From positions 22,033,001 to 22,097,000 of the forward strand of contig BSBM01000904.1 of assembly GCA_027924585.1 (NCBI GenBank): DNA of 64,000 nucleotides, written 5' to 3'. Shown one piece after another: positions 11,119 to 23,334 of this stretch; position 1 is the stretch's first letter; the number at the start of each line of letters is the position of its first letter. The stretch is from Larix kaempferi. Lineage: Eukaryota; Streptophyta; Pinopsida; Pinales; Pinaceae. Under the pieces are notes generated by a model that worked only from the letters and a program-made list of their open reading frames with translations, ran no database searches and was not told the origin of the DNA. A program made the position numbers and the translations under genes.

Positions 11119-12149
11119 AATCGTGTTGGCTTGCATTGTACTTTGTTTTTTTGTTTATTTATTAAAGGTTAAAATAAACTGTGCCTCGATTTTTTCCCCG
11201 TATTCACTCCCCTTGCCGGTTTGACCGATCTTGGGTGACAATAAAGGGCAAGGATTTGTGTTGGCTAGAATAATAGGCACTCAGAAGTCGGTCTTGACTA
11301 GATACTGAGAAAAAGAAGTTTGACCTGTGGAGTTAGAGGGGTAGAGGCTATTGGGAGCCTCGTGGCACTTAGTGTCCTCCTGTTGAGCATCCAACAAGTT
11401 TTGGGGTTGACTCGTGGAGCTAGTTGAGAACCTTGTGTTCTCTTGTTGAGCACCCGACAATCTCTTGCAAATCGAAAGAGATAACTTCTTGGGGTAGACA
11501 CGTAGAGTAGCATTAGTTTTCTGGCACACATCTTAATCCCCCTAAGCTAAAGAGAGACTTAAAACTGATTAAAATTTATAGGACCATTTGCAAAACACAA
11601 AAATTGTTATTTCATTTCCAAGTACTTTACTTTGAAAGCATTTCAATTTTGGTTCAATCTTGTTACGAGCATCTTTCATTCATTAAATTGTTCATTTACT
11701 ACAAGTAACTTTTATATGTTATATGTGATATTGTGATCATTGTGGTTAGTGAATGATTTAATGCCATTTTAGTATCTTTGACAATGATCTTGCTTTTGTT
11801 ATATCTATGACTCCATAACCCAAGTAAAGTAGGCACTGGTCTTGTTAATGAATTGATATTTCTCTTTTGCATTTGTATTTAATTTATTAAGGTTTGCTTG
11901 TCATTTGAACTATTGCATCCCTGCACAATTGTGTGTCATTTAAACATTAATAATTTACAACTCTTAAAATAAATTCATAAAATAATCTTAGCAAGTAGGG
12001 ACAACCCCCCTTGACCTTTTAGAGTTGGGGTCTAAACGGAGGAGTTTAGAATCGAGGTGACAGTGGGTTCTACACTCATAATTTCCCTCAAGAACACACA
12101 TAGCGGTTGGGAGACTTATCTATGGTCAAGTGTGTTTTAGGCGGCAACA

Positions 12150-14100
12150 TCACCCATTTGATTGTAAGAATTCTTTCATATTTTTATGTATTAAGCCTAG
12201 TCCTAAGCAACACAACCCATTTGGTTGTGCAGGTTACCTATCTGAAGAAAGGAGTTGAGCTCAGTTGCATCCTCTTCTGCCTTTGGAACCTTTTTGATTT
12301 AATGTTTTGTTTCTCGCAGCCACCTCTTTGTCTTCATATGGTTCCAGCTTGGGCTTGAGTTTTCTCTTCCACCTCTCAATCTCAAACGTCTCTCTCTTTT
12401 CCCGGTTACTTTGTTTCTTTCATGCTTAATAAGTAGATCTAATCTAAAAGTATCATCATATCTCTCTCTTATTCTGCATGCATTAGCTAGATCTAGAAAC
12501 ATTTAGATTCTTATCACAAACTTAGATCTAGCTTTCAATAGTACTTGCGCTCATAATTTTTCCAAGTTTTTTCAAGTACCAAGTAGTTAGGATTTTTATG
12601 TTTTTATTTGATTAGTTCATCATATTTCTAATAAAGTAGCTTGCTGGTTTTTCTCTTTTGATGAACAGGTAAGAGAAGGATCTTGAGTGAATCTGAGGGT
12701 TTTGAACCATTAAAGAGGACCCATTTCAATTCCTTGCATTTTCTCAGCCTTTTCAAGCTTCTAAAGTCTCTTGAATCTTGTTTTTACGGATAAAGAGCGC
12801 TCTTTGTCGGAGAGTTAAAATTTCTAATAAATTAATAAAGAGCAAATGGGATTTAAGGCTCCCACATCCCCTTCCCCCATTTGGGGGAAGCCTGTATCTG
12901 TCCCCTGTACCTTTTTTTGCTTTAGATTAGTCCTGCTAGTTTAGTTCTTTCAATATTTTGCAACTAGATCTAGATTTTCTTTTAAGTTTTACTTTACTTT
13001 ATTTTGGGAAGAAACTGAATACTAATCCCTACGCATTCCCGAGTTATGGTTGTGGACAAGGGCTTGCCCGAGTACCAACCGGAAAGAGATTCGTAGGTAG
13101 ATAATTATAAAACTTTTAATTCTTTTACATCATTATTATTTGGTTAGTTTTTACAGCTTTGTTTCTTTTTTCACAATCAAATAAACCGACTTGTTGCCAC
13201 GAAGTATGCTCTCGTCACCACCTAAAGGCTTTGCTGATTAGTGGTGAATGATCAGAAAGTTGACACATAGTCAATAGGTAATTAGAGAACATCTATCTTT
13301 CCAGTTTTATTTTCATTATAAACAAGCATCGATAAAACTCTTAAAAAATTCAAGATTAGTAATTAGCTTAACAACATTTCAATTAACTCCTGTAACGAAA
13401 ATCCGGCATTACTTCGCTTTGATCTTGAGTGGGTAAAATTTGCAAAGGAAGCGGGAATCACTGGAACGTGACCTCGGGGCCTCGTTAGGCTACATCCTTG
13501 TTGGTGTAGTGTTGAACATTCCCCCCGAGACTCCATCCAGCCCACATATTCTTGTGCAGAGCCACTTAGACCAAAATCCAGACATATTCCCCGTGCCGCA
13601 AGGTATATCGGGAATTCCCTTTTTCATTTTTAATCAACTCATCATTTCATCTAAATTAAAATAAACCAAGTACACTTGCAAAATATCTCGATTTACAAGC
13701 AACACTTTCTCAATTTGTGACTCCATGGCACTGGCCTTTACTTTACAGCAACAATCTTCTATTTTGCTTATTATCATTCGCAATTGTTGTTTAATTTATG
13801 TTGAGGTTATGCTGTTTGATTATTTAAACAATTTGTAACAAACTTGGTCATTTGTTCACAATTTCATCTAAAACCTCCTAAAAAACACTCACACCATCCG
13901 TAACAATTAACACAAACTAAGATCCTTAGAAACTCTTTAGTAGGGTCTACCCCTCCTGGCTTCGGTTACGAGTTTGCCTAAACGGAGGAGTCAGGATCAG
14001 GTGACAGCACTTGACTCGAGGCTTGCCTCCAAGGACGCACCTAGCAGCTTTGAAAGATTTATGCTGCGTTTCCCCCCAGGTGTGCTTTTCGGTGGCAACA
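12150..14100 (+). repeat. Truncated long terminal repeat (copy c)
   Basis: From about 12400 to 14100 the sequence follows LTR copy a: the 'agatctaatct' cluster near 12435, the 'gcttgcc(c/t)gagta' blocks near 13065, 'aaggaagcggga' near 13445, 'ttggtgtagtgtt' near 13500, 'ggtatatcgggaa' near 13600 and the terminal 'aacggaggagtcagg...ggtggcaaca' block. The 5' half with the promoter is missing or too diverged to see. No primer binding site follows. The left boundary is approximate. Confidence 0.5.
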
Positions 14101-14189
14101 ACCATCTCAGAACCTCATGGAAGAAAAATACCCTGAATCTGCCCCTGAACCCTGACCACTTCAAAACGATAGCCCAAAGCATATGCTTC

Positions 14190-16275
14190 TAAAACATAAA
14201 GTTATGGAGCCAACGGGAAGTCTTGCCTAATAGATTGGTTCTGTCAATGGCTCTTTTTATGATAGGTAATTATGCTTATTGGTTTTCTGTAGCTTACATT
14301 CCCAAAATTAGGATAACAAAATTCAGGAAATTGTTCTTTAGACTCCTGTCTGGAAACAAGGAGGTATCCAGTGTTCTCCTGGGGAATCATGATCCTTTAT
14401 CAATGCCAAATTCTCATGGAGGGTGGGGTCTCACATCCCCTCCTCTTCTCAGAGGCTATGGAAACCAAGGGGGTTTGGAGTCTTATCACAAAAACAGGTT
14501 AATGGCAGAGTAATTTGTACAGGAAATATATTTACTCTGGATCGGTAATGGATTGGATTAGACTCCCAAATAAAACATTCAGAGCAGGCACTATTTTATG
14601 GATGGCATGCAAACAAACATTTGACAGAGTGGGGAATCACTTAAGCTGGGAGGTTGGTGACGGAAAGGAGGCTTGTTTAGGCACTGACTCATGGATAGGG
14701 CTGGATGCTACCTTTCCTTTCTTGGAAGCCCTATGATCAGTCCTTCACCAAAAATCCCTCTTCTTTTTGGAAGATGTCTACAAGCAGGATGAGGCTTACC
14801 TTTGGTCCTCTGGCTAGCTCACAGCTGAGGAATTAGGCCCCCCTGGAGGTCCTGGCAGCAAAATGGACAGCATTCAATCTGATTAGAGCTATGTTTGCTC
14901 TGTAAGACAGAAACGATTGTTTGGGATGGGTGGGAAACCCATCTTCAGGGGAATATTTGGTCAAGCTTGGGTACGAATCATCTGTTATTCTTGACAACCT
15001 TGAAGAGTCAAGACCGTCACTGGTGGTGGAAAGCCATTTGGAAAGTACAAGTCCCTTTGATGACGAAAATTATCCTATGGCTTGTTCTTACAAACTGTGT
15101 GCTGACCTGGGATAACCTCCAGAAACATGGTTGAGCAGGTCCTGGAATCTGTGTTCTCTGCATGTCACAACAGGAAACAATCTCACATCTATTTTTACAC
15201 TGCCATTTCACTCAAGAGGTTTAGAGAGCGGTTATAAGTATACGGACTGGAATTGGTCCTTGGAGTGGCACATCCATGAAATAGGCTCTCATAATGGATC
15301 CAAGACAAATTTGGATGACAGATTTCTCTCCCTTCCCTTTCACTTCATGTAGTCAACACGGGTCAGTTGAAATGATGTCATCTTTCACAGTTTAAAAAAA
15401 TCCCCCATTCAAATTTTATACAGACTTAAATACTCCCTTCCCAATGAGGTAAGAGTCAAGACACAAGACACAGGAAGGTGAAGATAAGCAGAAAAGTGGA
15501 GCCACTCTCCTTGGATTACCATTCCCCCACTAGCTTCTTTGGCAGTACTTTGAAAGGCAATCAGGGGATATGATGGAGAAGGTTATACTGTCTAGATCTC
15601 GTACTATCTCTTTTCAGTTTGGAGGTGGTACAGGCACAAATAATAAGGCTGATGTAAGGACTGACATTATTTTTCTGTCACTTGCAAAGGATCACAATAT
15701 AAATCCCCTTTTTGGAGACTCAAAGCTTGTCTGTGGCTGATTTAGTGGAACAATGCAGGCAAGGAAGTTGGAACATTCTCCTAAAGCAGGCAGTCAACAG
15801 AACCCGGGCATAATCTTCCTATTTGATAAAATCATTTGCCCACATCTCCAGGGAAAACAATAGTCTAGCAGATCATGAGGCTAAGAGTGATGTATCTCTC
15901 GATGAAGGCATCACAAGGATTGAGGTAAAGCAAGGATCTGCAGGTAGCATTATACATTCTCGACACTATCTTGATTCACTGATAAACTCACTTGCCTTGT
16001 CCTAGAGGAGATTAATGGCATTTTTTTCAGATCTGCTATCCAGTTTGCTGGTAGTTGGAAGGCTTTCTCACTTGCTACATTCGTAACAGTTTTAGGATTC
16101 TCAGGCTAATTCCTGATTTGCTCTTTAATTTTAGTTGAAATGGCCTTCTTGGTTTGTCTTTGGACAATTTAGGTATGTGTTTTGCACACAGATTTTTTGT
16201 TATGCATATGGGGGTGCTGGTTGTATCTTTAGTTTACCTTTTGTTAATAAGAGATGCAAATTTCTATCTTAAAAA
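14190..16275 (+). pseudogene. Decayed LINE: RT C-terminus, zinc finger and RNase H
   Basis: Plus-strand readings follow the order of a plant LINE ORF2 C-terminal half. 'GGWGLTSPP' (about 14420) matches the post-RT 'GGLG' block. 'LSWEVGDGKEACLGTDSWIG' (about 14640-14700) matches the 'W.vGdG...fW.D.W' block. 'WKVQVPLMTKIILWLVL' (about 15040) leads to a zinc finger, 'CVLCMSQQETISHLFLHCHF' (about 15150-15210), with C-x2-C...H-x4-C intact. An RNase H remnant follows: 'GGGTGTNNKADV' (about 15620) and 'FAHISRENNSLADHEA' (about 15835). Stops and frameshifts separate the blocks. The RT catalytic core is not seen. The unit ends near 16275 in 'cttaaaaaaatt', a short A tail. Confidence 0.65.
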
Positions 16276-17399
16276 AATTATCAACTGCTACAAGAATGTA
16301 TGTTAAACACATTGAATAGCATGTCTTTGTTTATGTTAGTCTTTACTCAACTTTGCATTTGTGCATTTCTAGGAGGAATCTTTCTATACAAACTTGCAAA
16401 AAATTGAATTTCAAAAGAAATTGGTCTGACATTTTCATCCACTCACAAGTTCACAAGATTAAAAATAGCAATGTTTCTCTTACATATTTACGGCATATTA
16501 GGAGAAGCATCCTCAAGACTTTCCATTTAACTACTAATCATTTACCAAATACCAAACTTCAAATAAATGCATAATATTTGGCGCACTCTTGGATGTTTGT
16601 CAATCAATGGAGTAACTTCTTCATTGTTACAATAGTTGCCTAATGGATCCTTTAGTGAAAATCAAAGGCACGCCTTCAAAGCTGGCTGTGTTGGGTATTA
16701 TGCAATTGTAATTGTGTTGCATATTTTTTTTTGAGTGAAAAAAACCCATACTATTGCTATTCATAAGGGAATCAAATAGTACATAAGTGCATAAATCTAT
16801 AGAAATAGACTTATCAGATCTGTCCAAAGACTGAATAACAGTATCCACCGGTAAAAACATATATGGCTTAAAAATCTATGGGATGGTGGCATTCCATGGC
16901 AGTCCATGTATTTTTAAGTTTTTAACTACTAAGCTAGAATGATCAGATATCAAATTTTAAATATTATGTAGTATATGTGATATTAATTTGAGTGAATTTT
17001 TCTTCTTAAAATTTTAAATTAAAGTTTCTTTTAAACTTTATTAATTGGCAATATGTACATGTTTTAATTTAAAAAAGGACAGATTGCCAACCAAGCCTCT
17101 ACTAGCAAGTTCAACATGGTTGGCTTATGCCAAATCACCCCTCATCATGAAGTCATAGTCATATTCATAAAAAACATAAAGATAAAGAGTACACATCGGA
17201 AATAGAAATTTATCCTATGACCCAATAAGCGACAAGAGGTTAGTCATGGTTGTCCACGGGCTTGCCCCATCTAGTTACCGAGAATCAATATCAATTAGAA
17301 TCACAAATTCCCATTCATTAGCGGGTGATTCTGGGATCTTGGGCCCCTCTAAGATAGTGAGTGCCAATGTGGGGAACTATTTGTTGCCATGCAAGGGTC
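16276..17399. other. No gene seen; AT-rich filler
   Basis: No ORF, LTR or RNA gene can be supported. The composition is AT-rich, with a T9 run near 16724. Confidence 0.5.
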
Positions 17400-17808
17400 T
17401 AGGAGTCAGAGTGCACATGCTCCTATTTCTCTCGAACATGTCACCTAGCCCCGTCATAGGCCCTGCCATGGTTTGACCTAGTGGAGCTAGGTCAAGAAGG
17501 TCCTTGTGGACTAGGCAAGCAAAATGAGCTAGGAGGGTTAGGAGGCAATTGCTCATAGTACATGGGATCATGTGCCATACTCAAGAAGCTATTCGGGTGC
17601 TCCATCTCCAACCACACCTTCCTTGTCTGCAATTTGAAGCTGGCACATATCAATGTCTCATCGTACCAAGAGAATTTATGAGATGATATAACAACATTAA
17701 ACAAATTATCATTTCTTCTTTTCCAAATCCAAGAGAGAGCTTTAGTTCAAAAGAATATTCATGCAATCTTTAATTGAATGGCCTGGGATAGGTGATTGCC
17801 TAGCAAGG

Positions 17809-18031
17809 CAACCCACCATAATAGGGAAGTAGGCAAATACTAGTAACACAAAGACTCCACCCAGGCCTAGACATCACTAGCAAGTAGACAAAACTAGAAA
17901 AAGGTGTTTTAGGTTTTCGGCAACCCACCATAATAGGGAAGTAGGCAAACAATGGTAACACAAAGACTCCACCCAGGCCTAGACATCACTAGCAAGTAGA
18001 CAAAACTAGAAAAGGTGTTTTAGGGTTTCGG
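17809..18031. repeat. Tandem duplication, 112-bp unit
   Basis: 17809-17920 and 17921-18031 are near-identical direct copies, each starting 'caacccaccataatagggaag' and ending 'ggtttcgg' or 'gttttcgg'. They differ by a few substitutions and a one-base length change. Confidence 0.9.
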
Positions 18032-18270
18032 CATGCCCACATTGTGGACAACACAAGTTTCGCACACGAATGTATGTTAACCTTTAATCAACAAGAGACC
18101 CTTCACCACCAAGCTCCAAGAAAAAAATGTTTTTTGGTGTTCAATCACAGGTTTCCACATGATATTTAAATGAAATAACCATGTATTTTGCTTGGATTTC
18201 AACCATCATACTTTGTTGGTCGGGCTTCGAGAAGGCATTGGGATGGAGCCATTTGTATCCCATGCTCGAT

Positions 18271-18396
18271 TTGTATCTCTTAGGAAGGTGGTGGCTCCAC
18301 CCATTTCGATTCTCACCACAAAGGGCGAGGTCCTTGTATCTCTCAGGAAAGTGGTGGCTCCACCCATTTCCAGTCTCACCACCAAGGGTGAGGTCC
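18271..18396. repeat. Tandem duplication, 63-bp unit
   Basis: 18271-18333 and 18334-18396 both start 'ttgtatctct' and contain 'gtggtggctccacccattt' and 'tctcacca'. A 63-bp unit preserves reading frame, consistent with duplication inside the LINE coding remnant. Confidence 0.85.
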
Positions 18397-19560
18397 TGGG
18401 AGGCCAAGTTTTAATAGTAGCACATCAGGGATGAGTCCCTAGATGCGGTCCACAACAACCATATCAACATTAGCCAACAAGAATTTCTATTTGAGATTGG
18501 ACTAAGGGATCCAATTTCTAGATAGGCCATCAAATAGATCATTGACTGAGAAAATACCTCACCAAAAAAGCTTGAAGGTCAAAAACAAGGAGGATTCAAC
18601 CAATGGTTTGCCTTCAAATAAGATAAACAGTGGCTACTAGAGGTAGTGATCATTAAAACATAGGCCAGTCCCAAGAGACAACTCTTTCGACACCATTAAG
18701 GGTTCAAGTGCTTCCTAGGCCTTCCAAATACTCTACACAACAAAAGCACCTAAATCCTTAACCCTTGAGGGGGTTAGCGAAATAGTCTCAAGAGAAATAC
18801 CAACCCTTGTTGAATATGGTGTCGAAGAAAACCTTTCCAAGCCTCTTTTACTTCCACAACTTGAATTACCGACTTGGCACACAATGCTTGGGCTTGAACG
18901 CTAGTTTTGATAATATCTAGACCCTCAAATTCCTAAGGGGTACAACAAAGCTCCCAACTAGCTTGGTCAAAGCCTAGCCATTGATCAGGCATAACCCATA
19001 GAAATTTGCGGAGGGGATTTTCAAGCCATCCATACTTTGCCTTTGACGAAACCCAACAGGAAGAGCAACTTGCTGCCAATACTTTGGTGCAAATTTGGAA
19101 TTTGGTTGTCAATGCTAAAGGTTCAGTGATCCATTTACCTACCTTCTTCTCAACCTGCTGCACTACCACTTCTAAGATTTCTTTAGAAGAGACCTAAAAA
19201 GCAAAGGGAATACCATGAAATTTGAAAATCTGGTCGGGCTGAATCTAAGTGTATGCCAGTCACTCTGGCATTAGGCATTGGCTCTACCTATAACACCGAG
19301 TCTTGGCCCATTGGATACTTGACCCTGAAGCAATACAGAAAATGTTCAGGCAGTCCATGATACGACTCCAGGATTGTTGGTCCTCTGAGATAGTCAAGAA
19401 AGAGTCATTGACAAAATGTCCATTGACTAACTGGTCAGTCTCTGACTCAGGAAGAGGAATCCCTCAAATGTGCCCCAAATTGACTATGGCGCTAAGCAAA
19501 CAACCAAGTGCCTTGGCAGCCATGACATAAAGGGCTGGAGCCAAGGGGCAGCCTTGTATT

Positions 19561-21110
19561 TTATTTTTTATTTTTTTAATGCTTCCTTTATTACTTCATA
19601 GAACAAATAAGTACATCAAGATTCAAAGTGATTACACCATGCTAACAACAGGACTACCATGAAAGTCCCAGTCTACAACGGATAGCAAATGTGCCCAGGC
19701 CATCACTGGGAGGGATTCAACATTACGATGGAATGCATCGCAGTTAACCCTAAGGAACAATGCCAACTGTTGCTTCAAGCTCCTCAATTCCCCGAGTAAT
19801 GAAGAGGAATCTCATTGAAAGTAACCTTACATCGATGTTTCCACAAAAACCAATTGCAGTCATATCAACTGTGCGCCAAAGCAATTTGCGGCTATCCCCA
19901 ACCATCCACGTATCCCTTAGTAAGGGCCCCTTCTAAGAGAGCGGAGCTACAAAAAGGGACTGAAATTCAACCTGAAACTATTAGTATTGGTAGTTTGAGT
20001 AAATAATTAAATCGTTGATATTTGTAGTCTACACAGAAATGGCAATGTTTTCAGGTAACTCTGTTCAACTTTTGAATATGGACAATGTATTGCAAATCAT
20101 CACTGTTTAGCATCTTATCAACATGTACGATTATTCTCTTGGATATCTTTTTAAAGTTCCAAGCAGTCTTAAGAAAATTAACATTTATAATGACTTTGTG
20201 CAAAGCACTGCTCATTTGGCAGGAAGTTGACAAGCATGCGCCATCTAGCATAGGCATAAATGGAAGGTACTATTAACCAATAAATTCAACCATGAATCCG
20301 ATGTTACCCGAAAGAAGTTAATGTACCAGAACATCGATTGTTAATTGCCATAAAATTACTAACAGAGCAAAACCCGAACACTATTATACATTGGAACTTT
20401 GGTTTGAAGGGTTTAAATCGTTACAAACATACAGACTGCATCTCATGATCATGGGATAGATATCTACGGACCTTTAATAATTTACTAAAACAATACAGGT
20501 TAAAACTCAAAACATATACTAAATTTCACAGTGCATGGCCTGTACAAATTTAATCGGCATCAACTTAAATTTCAAGCAAAGTTATAGAAGGTTATTCAAT
20601 GCCTGTACAGGCAGTAGCATTGACAAAATCATCTGCAAGCTTTTGTATATTTAAAGAAAATGGAGATCCAAAAAGTAATTCAAATAACAAGTTTAAGTGA
20701 GCATTTCCAAATTTAATTTCAAAGATTGCAGGCATTTTTCACAGGGAAAAATACATAACAAGCAGCAGCTGGTCACCATATTACCAATTCACAATTTCCT
20801 CACAGTTAAGAAGAAGAAAAAACACTGACAAACACTCACAGCAACCAGTAAAATCATTCCTGCACAAAACATAAGCTCCATTAGATTTGCCTTAAATATG
20901 AAAATGCAAACATAAGCTCCTTTAGAATTTGACTTAAATATGAAAATACTTGTATATCACAAAAGTGTTCATATTGCCAACTGCTTTCCACCTACAAAAA
21001 AGTCACCTAACCATGTCTGAGCATCAATATTTTTTTTTTTTTTTTTGGGGTTTTGTTTTCAAATTGCAGCATGTGTTACATTAAGAATCCAGACACATTA
21101 AGAATCCAGA
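19561..21110. other. No gene seen; boundary and filler
   Basis: The LINE reading stops abruptly at an AT-rich run (about 19556-19580). No ORF with recognisable content follows up to about 21110. Confidence 0.45.
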
Positions 21111-21118
21111 TACATGTA

Positions 21119-21304
21119 CCTCAGGATCATCAGATCTAAGGACGAAAGAGAAGTCATTAAAAGCCTCTTGCCTATATCAACAAGGATGGATAGTATATCT
21201 GCTTTGGCGCCAACCTGAAGATTGTCTACATCCTTTCTGAAAATGGCAATCCTAGCAGAAAGACGGATTGCCAAATCTGATATAAATAAAACCACCCACC
21301 CAAA
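21119..21304 (-). pseudogene. Exon-like segment of an unrecognised gene
   Basis: On the minus strand this segment is bounded by an acceptor-like 'actcag' and a donor-like 'CTGAG|GTACAT'. It reads 'FGWVVLFISDLAIRLSARIA', then 'IFRKDVDNLQVGAKADILSI', then 'LVDIGKRL', which looks more protein-like than its surroundings. Near the 3' end, a one-base change of frame in a T run gives the more natural ending 'NDFSFVLRSDDPE', so it may carry a frameshift. I do not recognise the family. It may belong with the exon-like segment at 22326-22413, but the splice phases do not fit directly, so an exon may be missing between them. It could also be fortuitous. Confidence 0.3.
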
Positions 21305-22063
21305 CTGAGTGGAGTATGCATATCATGAAAAGTTGCCTCACAGCATCGTTTCCATAAGAAAGAAATGCATGTTGGACAGATTAAATAACATATTAGCCTG
21401 CCCTGCTTGTCAATTATTCATTTGTGTTCAAACAGAATGCCTTTCCAATGTAAAGGAAAAACTAAAAGAACAGTATTCTTGGCAACAACCCAAGCCCAAT
21501 TCATTTTGGTCACTTTACAATCCCACTTAACATGCTTAACTGTTTCAAGCTTGTGATAAATCACGTAACAGTGATTTTCAGGTCAATGCGATGCAATGGT
21601 CTTTTACCGCTGAACTGTTCTGACAAAGAGCATTTTACATTGCAAGAAATGTATTTTCAGCTTTATAATTGTACACTATCACTAAAGCTATTGCACGGTC
21701 TGGAAATAGCTTCAAAGCTAGAATGCATTTTTCTACTATATGGGAAATTTGGTTTACAATGGCATATATATAAAAACTATATAAATTAAATAAATTAAAA
21801 TACTTTTTCAATATTTGCATTCTAAAAAGGGGTTACACTTCAAAAGATTTGAGCTCTCGATCTCTCTGGACGCTTGATAAAACCCCCTAGAATAGATCTA
21901 TACTAGTTAGTATTTAACTAAAAAATTTCTCATTTAAAACAAGCAAACCATAGCAAGCACAAGGAGCAAATTTGGGGTAAATTAATATTCCTTTTCGCCT
22001 AGATCCTTATTTACTTCTTAGAAAACAAAGAGATTATATTTGAAAGTAAAATCTCATTTTGTT

Positions 22064-22444
22064 AAATCATGTCATGAAGGACAGACAGCTACCCAATTCA
22101 ACTATACTCCTAACATTTTGTGAGGACCGAGATGCCTTTGAATGTAGCCACATGGAGATGATCACTTGTCCACTCCCCATCTTCTCTCTCACAAGTCTCC
22201 TTTCCATGTCCAGAGATAAGAATTCTCTCCATTTTGATTTTAATCCATTTGTTTCCCATGAGCATGCCTCTATCACAACCTTGACAAAGAGTGCCAGTCC
22301 CAACCAGAAAGTTATAACTATATACCTGCTGCCGCTGGGTCTATTCACGTTGACAACAGCCATCATGTTTACAACACTGGCTAAACTGTAAAGCGGAAGC
22401 CATTGATACCAGTCTGCATAACCAAGCGTTATAATTATAAACAA
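22064..22444 (-). repeat. Exon-containing dispersed repeat, copy 1
   Basis: This is about 380 bases, present again in the same orientation at 39082-39459. On the minus strand it contains an exon-like piece at 22413-22326: acceptor 'ttatgcag', coding 'WYQWLPLYSLASVVNMMAVV' then 'NVNRPSGS', donor 'CAG|GTATAT'. The shared block also covers flanking intron-like sequence, so the duplication happened at the DNA level rather than through mRNA. The encoded segment is hydrophobic and may be part of a membrane protein. I do not recognise it. Confidence 0.5.
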
Positions 22445-22566
22445 TTCACATTCATAGGAGTAAGCAGTATGTATGTTAATGTGAAATGGGGTACCTGCCT
22501 CGGTCATTTAGTTGGACAGATGCTGAAAACGCAAATAGAATGCCCATGTAAGCACAGCAAATGGAA

Positions 22567-22848
22567 AAACATCTCAATGGCCCCATCTCATCTCAAGCCC
22601 CTCTGAACTGTTAATGTTAAAAATTACATCCGTTTCCATAATACATGGAAAAACGTCTCAATGACTCCGTCTGATCTCATCTCTAACCCTTCTGAACTTT
22701 TAACGCCAAAGCTTCGATCCATTTATATAGACAATTTTGAGTCAACGCAGACGTCTCAATGACTCCGTCTGATCTCATCTCTAACCCTACTGAACTTTTA
22801 ATGCCAAAGCTTAGATCCATTTATATAGACAATTTTGAGTCAACGCAG
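22567..22848. repeat. Tandem repeat, 98-bp unit, plus one diverged copy
   Basis: 22653-22750 and 22751-22848 are near-identical ('acgtctcaatgactccgtct' to 'gagtcaacgcag'). A shorter diverged version lies at 22567-22652. Each full unit contains a TATA-like 'tttatatagac'. Confidence 0.85.
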
Positions 22849-23180
22849 TGAGTGCAGAGTGTTTCTCTCATACGAAAAGGTCTGCAAATCCTCTTATATT
22901 AGTCCCTGTCCCGCAGGGAATATGGTTTTCTATTACTAGTAAAATATTATTAGTCCCTGTCCTAGTTTTCTATTATCACTAGTAAACTTGTTTTGACGTT
23001 TTATTTTGTAGACAAAAATTTTAAATTGTTGTCCAATTTTGAGTATTTTTTTGAATGGTTAAAAAAATTCTAATTTTTAATTTTTAATTGGCTAGGGGGT
23101 TTGTTTTGACTAAATTCCATAACATTTATAGAAAAAAACTTTAAAATTATTTTTAGTAAATAACTCTATTAATTGAAAAC

Positions 23181-23330
23181 TCTAACATCTCTAAAATTAT
23201 AATTACTAATACATAGAAATTAATTAATACTTTAACATCTCTAAAATTATAATTACTAATACATAGAAACTAATTAATACTCTAACATCTCTAAAATTAT
23301 AATTATTAATACATAGAAATTAAAGATCTC
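23181..23330. repeat. 50-bp tandem repeat, three copies
   Basis: Copies start at 23181, 23231 and 23281. Each contains 'aacatctctaaaattataat' and 'taatacatagaaa'. Confidence 0.9.
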
Positions 23331-23334
23331 TGTA

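Larger units (their letters stand above)
8989..12149 (+). repeat. Long terminal repeat (copy b), about 3.2 kb
   Basis: It begins TGTAATGATATG after a G-rich tract (GTGGGGGATTT) and ends 'aggcggcaaca', the terminal block of this family. It aligns with LTR copy a at the start, at the TATA region (9883-9889, TATTTAA), at 'ttgcccaagagtgattttgggca' near 10520 (compare about 4120), and at the 3' end (11995-12149). No primer binding site follows it, so it would be a 3' LTR or a solo/recombined copy. It contains a distinctive array of four hairpins at 10826-11118. Confidence 0.55.
17400..19560 (-). pseudogene. Decayed LINE reverse transcriptase, minus strand
   Basis: Near the right end, the minus strand reads 'IQGCPLAPALYVMAAKALGCLL' (about 19560-19495), a match to the RT block with the 'QGxPLSP' motif. 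The following part, where the catalytic Y/FxDD is expected, reads 'FVNDSF' in one frame, so the active site is lost. Further down, 19169-18933 reads 'KWITEPLALTTKFQICTKVLAASC...PLRKFLW', the thumb/linker block ('W....LS...R....kvL...lRkFLW'). From 18400 to 17400 only linker-like fragments remain. Frames are broken throughout. Two local tandem duplications lie inside it. Confidence 0.6.
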
